Positions 1 through 6,900 of a stretch of 16,932 nt of DNA are shown here, one piece after another. The stretch covers positions 1 to 16,932 of the forward strand of contig CBDVAK010000041.1 of the NCBI GenBank assembly GCA_965371945.1. Direction: 5' to 3'. The position numbers and the translations under genes were made by a program. Origin of the DNA: CBDVAK01 sp965371945. GTDB taxonomy: Bacteria; Pseudomonadota; Gammaproteobacteria; Competibacterales; JAHEDQ01. A model generated the notes under the pieces. That model was not told the DNA's origin. It made no database searches and worked only from the letters and a program-made list of their open reading frames with translations. How positions within the stretch are numbered: position 1 is the first letter of the stretch; every line of letters starts with the position of its first letter.

Positions 1-165
1 GATAAAGGCGAGCAGTGACGGATAGACGATCAACTCCCAACGCTTGGCGCTGGCCTCGAAAGTCTCGTGAAACTGGCTCATGCATCGCGTCAGGCCCTCG
101 GTGGGATCGAGTACCTCAGCCGGCGCCGCGCCCTCGCCTGTGTTCCTGGAATTCACTTCGCTCAT
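1..165 (-). CDS. Membrane protein, N-terminal part only (runs off the window)
   Basis: Only the first 55 codons are present; the gene continues beyond base 1. The ATG at 165-163 overlaps the TGA of the upstream TPR gene by one base (TGATG), so translational coupling is likely. The start of the protein is polar and unstructured (MSEVNSRNTGEGAAPAEV), followed by a helical stretch (MSQFHETFEASAKRWEL) and then the beginning of a hydrophobic segment (IVYPSLLAFI) that looks like a first membrane helix. The N-terminus would therefore be cytoplasmic, on the same side as the neighbouring ParA-like ATPase. I do not recognise a named family from this fragment. Its position as last visible gene of the ParA-TPR operon makes it a candidate membrane partner of those proteins, which is inference. 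Confidence 0.7.
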   Translation of the reverse strand, partial: MSEVNSRNTGEGAAPAEVLDPTEGLTRCMSQFHETFEASAKRWELIVYPSLLAFI

Positions 166-782
166 CAGTTGCCACCCCAGGATCCCGGCCTCGCACTCCC
201 GCGGGAGCTGTCAATAGCCTGCTGTATTTCCGATGCCACCTGCGGATCGAGACCGCGAACGACAGTAAGCAAGTGGTTGGCCTGCCCGAGCCGATGCTGC
301 CGGATCAGCCGCAATGCAGCCTCCCGGTAGGCGAGCGCCGCCTGGGCCCAGTCTCCCTGTGCGTAGTAGACGTTGCCCATCTCACCCGGGACATTCGGAT
401 CGTCGGGCCGGGACCCGATGAGCGCCCGGTAGGCTCGTATGGATCGTGAGTAGTCGCCGTCCCAGAATGCCTGTCTGGCAGGGTCCAGCGGTCCTGTTCC
501 CGGCGCCGCACCGGGAAACCCGGGTGGTTGATTCCGCCATGCCGGCGGCCGGGATCGCTCGGCGCCATAGACCGGCCCGTAGCTTTGCGGCATACCCGGC
601 AAGCCACCCTGCACCAGGCCCGCCTCCGCGGAGGCGGCCGGATTATCGTTGGCAGGTGGTGGGAGAGGTCCGTCGGCGGCCTGATTCTGGGCCAGGCCGA
701 CAACCGGGAGAACCGCCAACGCGATGGTGACCAGCATCGTTGTTGATGCACTGCCCCGGGACAGGAATTGGCTGACACTCAT
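165..782 (-). CDS. Exported TPR-repeat protein
   Basis: The protein has 205 residues. I chose the ATG at 782 because a GAGGAG ribosome-binding site lies about 10 bases upstream; a GTG at 812 overlapping the ParA stop is the longer alternative. The N-terminus is a signal peptide (MSVSQFLSRGSASTTMLVTI, with a likely cut after VVGLA), so the product should be periplasmic. A Pro/Gly-rich linker of about 75 residues follows, then two TPR-like helical hairpins (AFWDGDYSRSIRAYRALIG and GNVYYAQGDWAQAALAYREA) and a short C-terminal helical region. TPR proteins usually serve as protein-docking scaffolds. It sits between the ParA-like ATPase and a membrane protein with overlapping or touching ends, so all three are probably made together. 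The specific role is unknown. Confidence 0.8.
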   Translation of the reverse strand: MSVSQFLSRGSASTTMLVTIALAVLPVVGLAQNQAADGPLPPPANDNPAASAEAGLVQGGLPGMPQSYGPVYGAERSRPPAWRNQPPGFPGAAPGTGPLDPARQAFWDGDYSRSIRAYRALIGSRPDDPNVPGEMGNVYYAQGDWAQAALAYREAALRLIRQHRLGQANHLLTVVRGLDPQVASEIQQAIDSSRGSARPGSWGGN

Positions 783-811
783 GATCGATCCGCTCCTCGT
801 TCGCTGTGCCA

Positions 812-1450
812 CTATCCTTTAAGACCTGGATAGAGCGCTTCGGCGAATAGCTGGAACTCAGCGGCCGCCTTGCTCTTGGGAGACATCTCGAACACTGTCA
901 GCCCTTCGCTCATCGAACGCCGATATACCGTCCGGTTCTTGAGCCGATGGGTCAGGACCCGCATTCCGCTGAGCATACCCAGGGCCTCTTCGGTTTCGTC
1001 CGACTCCCGCACCGCGTGATGGGTATCGGCGCGATTCACGAAACCCACCACTTCGAGTGTTGCCAGGTCATCCACGGAATCCCGGACGATGCGCAGGAAC
1101 CGCTGCGTCGCCCACACATCGGCCTGGCTGGGTGGCACCGGGATGACCACACGGTCTGCAACCCCGATGGCTTCCTGCATGGCGGCGATATTTGCCGCAC
1201 CGACGTCGACCAGCACCTCCATCTCCAGCGCTTTCAACTGATCCGGATTGACCGCATTGACCTCATGCACCTTGAGTACCGGTCGGTAGTCTTCCTCCCT
1301 GCGTACTTCCGCCACATCGCTGAGCGTCCGTTGCGGATCGAGGTCGTAGGCCACCACGGACTCGGAATGGACAGCCAGCCAGACGCCGAGGTTGAACGCC
1401 AGCGTACTCTTGCCGGAACCACCCTTCAGATTGCCGATCACTGTAATCAT
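812..1450 (-). CDS. ParA/MipZ-family ATPase (orphan, no ParB beside it)
   Basis: The 212-residue protein carries the deviant Walker A motif of ParA/MinD ATPases (KGGSGKST, residues 9-16, with signature Lys9 and catalytic Lys14), the following DLDPQ (36-40) and a Walker B-like LVDVGAAN (about 80-87). It is shorter than chromosomal ParA (about 260 residues) and lacks an N-terminal DNA-binding extension, which resembles the small orphan ParA proteins that position cargo such as carboxysomes, chemoreceptor clusters or division inhibitors. No parB-like gene or parS-like cluster was noticed nearby, so plasmid partition is unlikely. The ATG at 1450 begins 14 bp after the DUF4412-like gene ends, and its stop touches the next gene, which argues for an operon. 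The cargo is not known; an envelope or sulfur-globule-related target is inferred from context only. Confidence 0.88.
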   Translation of the reverse strand: MITVIGNLKGGSGKSTLAFNLGVWLAVHSESVVAYDLDPQRTLSDVAEVRREEDYRPVLKVHEVNAVNPDQLKALEMEVLVDVGAANIAAMQEAIGVADRVVIPVPPSQADVWATQRFLRIVRDSVDDLATLEVVGFVNRADTHHAVRESDETEEALGMLSGMRVLTHRLKNRTVYRRSMSEGLTVFEMSPKSKAAAEFQLFAEALYPGLKG

Positions 1451-1464
1451 CGGTGTCGTATGCT

Positions 1465-2241
1465 CTATTGCTGACCGGGCGGGGCCGGTGCCTCCACCCG
1501 ACGCAGTCCTTTCGGTATCTCGAACAACTGGTCGGGCTGCGGACCCACCTGGATGTTGCGCAGTTCGCGCAGGAATCCGCCGGGGAGTTGCTCACGGATA
1601 GCGATCTGCAGTTCCGGATCGAACCATTGCAGCGACTTGCTGGTCCGGCCATCGGGCTGGGTGATGGTGGTCTGCCATTTCTCGGTATCACGGCCGCCCA
1701 CCTGCTCCCGGCCCAGCAGCCGAAGCTCCGAAACAGTACCGTCCGGCCAGAACTGTTTCAAAGGCAATCCACGCTCCTGATCGATCCAGTACAGCGCCTT
1801 GGTCCCGTTACCATTGTAGTTGACCACCATCTCCCATTTGTCGGTTTCGCGCCCGTCGATGGTCTCCGTCCCCAGTTTCCGGCATTGCGCACCCGGCACC
1901 CCCGCGCAGGGTCCGGCATCCGGGTTTTGCGTGTCTGAATTTGAGGCGGACTTTGCTGTTCCAGCGTCTTCTTCACGCATCATGTAGGTGCCCTGTTGCG
2001 GCAGGATCAGCACGACCGTACGACGCTTCATGTCGATGATCTCCACCGCGTGTTCACCGTTCAGGGTGCGCTCGGTACGCACGCGCCCGTCACCGACGTA
2101 CATGCGGCTGACCTGCGGCTGTGCCTGAGGGGCATTCTGGACGGCTTCGGCGGAAAACTGAACCGCGGGCTGTCCGCTCTGCGCCTGCGACATCAAAGGC
2201 AACAGGACCACAATCAGGCCGCTGAGAATTCGAGCTATCAT
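1465..2241 (-). CDS. Periplasmic DUF4412-like protein with internal repeat
   Basis: The 258-residue protein starts with a clear signal peptide (MIARILSGLIVVLLPLMSQA, cut near AQS) and is preceded by a strong GGGGGAGGA ribosome-binding site. The middle (about residues 47-88: SRMYVGDGRVRTER, VEIIDMKRRTVVLILPQQ, TYMM) resembles the half-barrel DUF4412/LolA-like periplasmic fold. Residues 124-176 and 177-230 are diverged tandem copies of each other: GTETIDGRETDKW against GREQVGGRDTEKW, and TKALYWIDQERGLPLKQ against SKSLQWFDPELQIAIRE. Such folds often bind lipid or lipidated peptides. Here the role is unknown, though an SCP2-like lipid carrier and an RND pump lie upstream. It is the gene directly before the ParA-like ATPase. 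Confidence 0.8.
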   Translation of the reverse strand: MIARILSGLIVVLLPLMSQAQSGQPAVQFSAEAVQNAPQAQPQVSRMYVGDGRVRTERTLNGEHAVEIIDMKRRTVVLILPQQGTYMMREEDAGTAKSASNSDTQNPDAGPCAGVPGAQCRKLGTETIDGRETDKWEMVVNYNGNGTKALYWIDQERGLPLKQFWPDGTVSELRLLGREQVGGRDTEKWQTTITQPDGRTSKSLQWFDPELQIAIREQLPGGFLRELRNIQVGPQPDQLFEIPKGLRRVEAPAPPGQQ

Positions 2242-2372
2242 CTACCCTGTCCTCCCCCCTGCCGCTCCCGCCTCAGGCTGTCGAGTCGATATACGCATTT
2301 CTATCTGCTATCTCATACCAGGCACGGACCAACGATCCGGCCCCGGGCCAACCCGGAACCGGACCGTAAGCT

Positions 2373-2410
2373 GTTGGTGCCCTGGCCTGTGCAGGCACCA
2401 GCGCACCAAC
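2373..2410 (-). terminator. Stem-loop just after the sulfur-globule-like gene
   Basis: Starting 13 bases after the stop codon, the transcript can form a hairpin with a perfect 8-bp outer stem (GTTGGTGC / GCACCAAC) and an inner stem (GCCTG / CAGGC). No run of T follows, so it is not a textbook intrinsic terminator. It may stabilise the 3' end of an abundant mRNA or reduce read-through into the downstream genes. Confidence 0.4.
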
Positions 2411-2423
2411 ACACCAACCCGCT

Positions 2424-2912
2424 TTACTGGGTAGCCGGCGCCTGCTGTTGCTGTCCTGCAGGCGGTGGCGGGGGGGGCGGATAGCCACCGTAGCCGCCGG
2501 GGTAGCCACCGTAACCGCCACCGGGGTAGCCACCGTAACCGCCGCCGGGGTAGCCACCGTAGCCGCCACCGGGGTAGCCGCCGTAGCCGCCGCCGGGATA
2601 GCCACCGTAGCCGTAGCCGGGATAGCCGCCGTAGCCCTGCTGATTGCCATACCCGCGGCCATAGCCACTACCGCTGCCACGTCCGCTAAAGCCCATATTG
2701 AACGAGCCGTCACCCAGGACGTCACCCATGCCGCTGCCGTTGCCCCAGCCGGGACCGCCCCAGTTGCCAGGACCACCCCAGTTGCCAGGACCACCCCAAC
2801 CGCCAGGACCGCCCCAGCCAGGTCCGCCCCATTGCGCCTGGGCTGACGACAGTGGCAAAGCCAGCGCGGCCGCCACGGCTGCCGCGAGCATTGTCTTCTT
2901 GACCGTATTCAT
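2424..2912 (-). CDS. Sulfur-globule-protein-like secreted Gly/Tyr/Pro-rich structural protein
   Basis: The 162-residue product begins MNTVKKTMLAAAVAAALALP, a typical signal peptide with a probable cut after SSAQA. The ATG at 2912 has a GGAGGA site 8 bases upstream. The mature protein is low-complexity: WGGPG repeats, a central GDVLGDGSFNMGFSGRGSG stretch followed by GYGRGYG, then about seven GYGGYPGG-type repeats and a Pro/Gln-rich end. This order of Trp-Gly-Pro repeats, a Phe-Asn-Met core and a Gly-Arg/Tyr-Gly tail resembles proteins annotated as the sulfur globule family in gammaproteobacterial sulfur oxidisers. Those proteins form a periplasmic coat around stored elemental sulfur. It has its own strong promoter and a structured leader, which fits high expression. 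An unrelated glycine-rich surface protein is the alternative. Confidence 0.65.
   Translation of the reverse strand: MNTVKKTMLAAAVAAALALPLSSAQAQWGGPGWGGPGGWGGPGNWGGPGNWGGPGWGNGSGMGDVLGDGSFNMGFSGRGSGSGYGRGYGNQQGYGGYPGYGYGGYPGGGYGGYPGGGYGGYPGGGYGGYPGGGYGGYPGGYGGYPPPPPPPAGQQQQAPATQ
2479..2640 (-). repeat. In-frame 24-bp tandem repeats inside the sulfur-globule-like gene
   Basis: About seven tandem copies of a 24-bp unit encode the octapeptide GYGGYPGG, with copies differing mostly at synonymous positions (GTAGCC/GTAACC, CCGCCA/CCGCCG on the plus strand). Copy number could change by slippage or recombination without breaking the frame. An eight-base G run (2470-2477, plus strand) lies immediately downstream in the Pro-rich end; slippage there would alter only the last residues. 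Confidence 0.85.
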
Positions 2913-2940
2913 ACTGTATTCCTCCGATCGATTGCTGATT

Positions 2941-3003
2941 CCGGACTCGACTGCCGATGTCCGGTTCTCCCATGGTGGTTCGGCAGACAATACGCGCTGG
3001 GAG
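2941..3003 (-). promoter_or_regulatory. Structured 5' leader of the sulfur-globule-like gene
   Basis: Between the predicted transcription start near 3008 and the ribosome-binding site at 2921-2925, the leader can form two consecutive hairpins: CTCCCA/TGGGAG (arms 2998-3003 and 2967-2972) and CCGGAC/GTCCGG (arms 2959-2964 and 2941-2946), each with a perfect 6-bp stem. They could stabilise the mRNA or regulate translation. No known riboswitch class was recognised. Confidence 0.35.
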
Positions 3004-3014
3004 CATCACGTATT

Positions 3015-3044
3015 AGTATATTCTAATATATTTGGGTCTGCCAA
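3015..3044 (-). promoter_or_regulatory. Sigma-70-type promoter for the sulfur-globule-like gene
   Basis: On the minus strand, TTGGCA (3044-3039) and TATACT (3020-3015) form -35 and -10 boxes, each one base from consensus, separated by 18 bp in an AT-rich patch within otherwise GC-rich DNA. The start point would be near 3008, giving a leader of about 95 nt. An imperfect palindrome with 6-bp arms TATTAG/CTAATA (3011-3028) covers the -10 box and could be a regulator site. Confidence 0.55.
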
Positions 3045-3069
3045 CCAATGACTAATGTCAAATGCGCGA

Positions 3070-3876
3070 CTACCAGCGCCATGGGGCCCACCCATTGATG
3101 CCGAATGGACCCTGTGAACCGTAACCCGGTCCATAGTTCGGCCCATAGCTCGATCCATAGCTCGGTCCATAACCCGGCGGCGGCGGCGATGGCCTGTATC
3201 CCGGTGCCCAGCCGGGCGCAGGGGCACCAGGCAGGGGTTGATAGGCTCCCCTGCGGCCACTGTACACGGGCACTGGAGGCTGAGCCCCGCGGGACGACTG
3301 CGGGGTCGCATACTGCGGATATCCCGCTGGCCGGGATGTTCCGCCACCGGTGTTGGGACCTGGCGCGGCGGCGGTGGTGCGCTGCCCCCAGCCGGTGCCT
3401 GGCGCATCATCGCCATCTCCGAGCGGGCGGTACTGACCATAGCCGGTACTGCCTTGAGCCTTTGGCGTGGACTGAAACTGCCCGGAACCCGCGGTGGATT
3501 CGGGCCTCACCGGATACCAGCCGGGCGTGCTTGCGCCGTCGTCAGCCGATGGTGAAGCGTGGGCTGGTTGTGGCAACCCGGCAGGCGGCATCGTGCCAAC
3601 CGCTGGATTGCCCGCGGCGCCGGGGTAGCCAGGGCTCGCAGGCGGTTGAAATACGGAGTTATAGGGGCCGGGTGGCGCGAGGCTCGGCATTCCGGGTGGC
3701 AGCATCAACCCGACTTGTCCGATATTGACGCCATAGGATGCGGAACCCGGGCTGCTGTTGCCGCCCGGGGCGTAGACGCCCTGTTGAGCCAGCAAGGTGC
3801 CTGGCAGCAGCACGAGAATGCAACATAGGCTGGTGCGAAACCACTGATGGCAGGAGATTCCAGCTACAATTTTCAT
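3070..3876 (-). CDS. Secreted Pro/Gly/Tyr-rich low-complexity protein
   Basis: The 268-residue protein starts at the ATG at 3876, chosen because GGAGG lies 5 bases upstream; an upstream TTG at 3915 overlapping the RND stop is less likely. The N-terminus is a signal peptide (hydrophobic WFRTSLCCILVLLPGTLLAQ). The mature part has almost no predicted order: Pro, Gly, Ser and Ala dominate, and it ends in repeats of GYGPSYG type and the aromatic tail NGWAPWRW. The composition recalls the neighbouring sulfur-globule-like protein, so the two may be components of one extracytoplasmic structure; this is inference from composition and position. It lies 35 bp after the RND gene, so it is probably transcribed with the pump. 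No family recognised. Confidence 0.75.
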   Translation of the reverse strand: MKIVAGISCHQWFRTSLCCILVLLPGTLLAQQGVYAPGGNSSPGSASYGVNIGQVGLMLPPGMPSLAPPGPYNSVFQPPASPGYPGAAGNPAVGTMPPAGLPQPAHASPSADDGASTPGWYPVRPESTAGSGQFQSTPKAQGSTGYGQYRPLGDGDDAPGTGWGQRTTAAAPGPNTGGGTSRPAGYPQYATPQSSRGAQPPVPVYSGRRGAYQPLPGAPAPGWAPGYRPSPPPPGYGPSYGSSYGPNYGPGYGSQGPFGINGWAPWRW

Positions 3877-3911
3877 CTGTCCTCCGGACCGTACGGCATG
3901 TCGACGGTCGA

Positions 3912-6900
3912 TCAACCCTCGAGATCCTCTTTGATTCTGATGCCACGACGCTTGCGGGTACCCGCCCCCCGAACGGAGGTCTTGTTGCTGGTCTGCCTGG
4001 CGGTTCCAGCCGCAGCGGCTTTCGACGACTGCGGTGACGACGCAGCGGTACCCGTTCCGGTCCCGGCGGTGTTCGTCCCGCTGCTGCGGTTGCTGGCGCC
4101 TCCGGACGCCGTGGTGCGACGTCTGCCGGCGCTGGCAGTGGTTTTGTCGGTGGCCTTCGCGGGGGTCTTGTTGCGCCTGTTCGTCTGCCTGGCCGGTCTG
4201 GATCGCACCTGCGCCGTCCGCCTGCGGGGCTTCGCTGGTCCTTCCGGGACATCTTCAACCGCCGATGTTCTGGTCACGGTCCCGGCGCCACCGCCAGCAG
4301 GTGCCGCGGCACTGGCAGTTGTGCCGCCGCCGGCCTTTGGACCAGCGGGTGGAGTTGGCGGCGTGCCCCCACCACCCGGCGGTGGTTGCCCGTTGTCTTG
4401 ATCGGTGTCAGGGCGAACAAGCCGCCACAGAGACTGCAATGCGCCCACCAGCAGGATAATCACTGCCCGGACCAGGTAGAACACCATGGTGAGCACGGCG
4501 ATCAGCCTGCTCCACAGGTTCAACCACAATGGCGTCCTGTCATCATCTGCGGTGGCGGGAACCTCGACTGCTTCGTCGTCCTCACGGTTGTCGAGCGCAG
4601 CCTCCCCGATGAACTGTTTCTCGGCGCTGATACAGCCCATCGGTATCACCAGCAGGGTCAGCATGGTAGCCACACCGGCGCCAAACAGCAGGGTCACCGC
4701 CATGCCCTGAAAAATCGGATCCTGGAGGATTGCAGCGGCGCCAGCCATCAAGGTCAGCGAAGTGATAAAGATGGGCCGCAGCCTGGTGCAACCCGCCGCG
4801 ATCGCAGCTTCGCGGATATCCCTGCCCTGATCGACTTCCAGCCTCACGAACTCCACCAGCAGGATGGAGTTGCGGACAATAATCCCAGCCAGCGCAATAA
4901 AACCGATCATCGACGTGGCGGTAAACTCCACGCCCATTATCCAGTGCCCGGGAATGATACCGATCAGGGTCAGCGGGATGGGCGCCATGATCAGCCCGGA
5001 GATCGCGAAGTTTCTGGACTCCCAGACGATCAACCCGTAGATCAGCACCAGCGCGGCCATGAACGCAAGACCCATGTCACGAAAGGTTTCGTAAGTGACC
5101 GTCCACTCTCCGGTCCATTCTATCCCCGATACCGAAGAATCCGCCGGCGGGCCGATCAGCCCCATGGGCATACCCGAAAACTTGACGCCATCGGGAGCGG
5201 TGTATTGCTCCAGTTGATCCTCGACGTCGAACATCCCGTAGATGGGGGCGCCCAGGTGGCCTTCCATTTCACCGGTGACATATTCCATCGGCCGCAGATC
5301 GGTGTGGTAGATGATGGCGTCTTCCGGCATCGGTACGAACCGCCCCACTTCCGCCAGCGGTATGGAGGTGCCGTCCACACCCATGATCGGCAGGTTGGAC
5401 AGGCGGCTGAGCTGAGAACGTACGGCCAGCGGTGTCTGTATGACGATATAGGTGGGCTCGAGGGGCGCCGCGCGTTTGACGTCGCCCAGCTTGTAGCCGC
5501 CCATGGCCATGGCCAGGTTGCGGTTGACGGTATCGACCGAGATCCCGCGACGATCCGCCTTTTGTCGATCGATCTCGAAACGCCAGTATTCGTGGGGGTC
5601 CGACATCAGGTTGTCGACATCCACGATCCCCGGCGCCGCTTCAAACATGCGGGTGAGATCCAGTGCCACCTGCCGGCGTGTTCTGGCATCCGGACCATAA
5701 ACCTCCGCGACCACGGTCTGCAGCACCGGTGGACCGGGTGGCATTTCCACGACCTGGATTTTGGCACCGTTTCTGACTGCAATCGGTTTCAGCAGGGCAC
5801 GAGCGGCCTCGGCGATCTCATGACTGCTGCGCTCACGTTCGCCCTTGTCGACCAGCATCACCTGAATGTCGGCCTGCCAGGGCTGCTGACGCAGGTAGGA
5901 GTGACGCACCAGACCGTTGAAGTTGAAAGGTGAGGCGGTCCCCACATAGGACTGCAGCGCAGTGACTTCCGCCATGGTGTCGAGGGCCGCCGCGATTTCC
6001 GCGCTGACATTGGCGGTTACCGGCAATGCCGTGCCATCAGGCATGTTGATGATGACATTGAACTCGGGCTTGTTGTCGAACGGCAGCATCTTCACTGTCA
6101 CCGACTGGGTGTAGAACAGCGCGCAGGACAGAAAGGTGGCCCCGATCAGCCCCACCAGGAACGCCAGGCCCAGGCGGCGGTTCTCAATCAGTGGGGTGAT
6201 GATTGGCCGATAGAAACGGGTTACCAGTTCCCTGGCTTTTTCCTCCCGGCGTTCGGCCCGTTTCAGCGCACCCAGCTTGGGGCGGACTTTCCAGGCCAGC
6301 CAGGGGGTGAAAATGAAGGCTGCCAACAATGAAAAAAACATGGCCGACGATCCCAGCACCGGAATTGGCCGCATATAGGGCCCCATCATGCCGCTGATGA
6401 AGCCCATTGGCAGTAACGCGGAAATAATGGTCAGGGTGGCGAGAATAGTGGGGTTGCCGACCTCGCGAACCGCATCGACTGCAATATCGATGGTGGTCCT
6501 GCCGGCCAGCAACCAGCGTCGGAAAATGTTCTCCACCACCACGGTGGCGTCATCCACCAGGATTCCGATGGCGAAGATGAGCGCAAACAGGCTCACCCGG
6601 TCCACCGTATAATCGAGTATCCACGCCGACCACACCGTAATCAGCACCACCACCGGGATCACCGTGATGACCACGAATGCTGCCCGCGCGCCCAGACCGA
6701 TGAGACAAAGAATCGCCACTGCCGCCGAGGCCTCGGCCAGCGCGGTCAACAGTTCGTTGACCTTGTCGTTGGCGGTCTTGCCGTAGTCGCGGGTGATTTC
6801 CAGATGCACGTTGTCAGGGATCAGCTGGCCCTTGAGCTGGTCCAGTCTGGCCAGAATTGCCTTTGCCACCGTTACGCCGTTGCTGCCCTCCTTCTTGGCC

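Noticed and set aside
2470..2477. Eight-G tract as a phase-variation switch
   Set aside because: It lies near the 3' end of the gene, so slippage would change only a short tail and is unlikely to switch the protein on or off.
2448..2846. Ala/Thr/Val-rich plus-strand frame opposite the sulfur-globule-like gene
   Set aside because: Its repetitive sequence simply reflects the tandem repeats on the coding strand; it has no credible start signal or signal peptide.
3030..3061. Perfect -35 box TTGACA (minus strand 3061-3056) as the promoter of the sulfur-globule-like gene
   Set aside because: No -10 box lies at 16-18 bp; the nearest TATATT is 25 bp away. The TTGGCA/TATACT pair with 18-bp spacing is better.
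4386..5933. 515-codon plus-strand open frame opposite the RND gene
   Set aside because: It is the antisense of a well-conserved transporter in GC-rich DNA, its composition (many His, Gln, Arg) is typical of antisense reading, and it has no recognisable domain.
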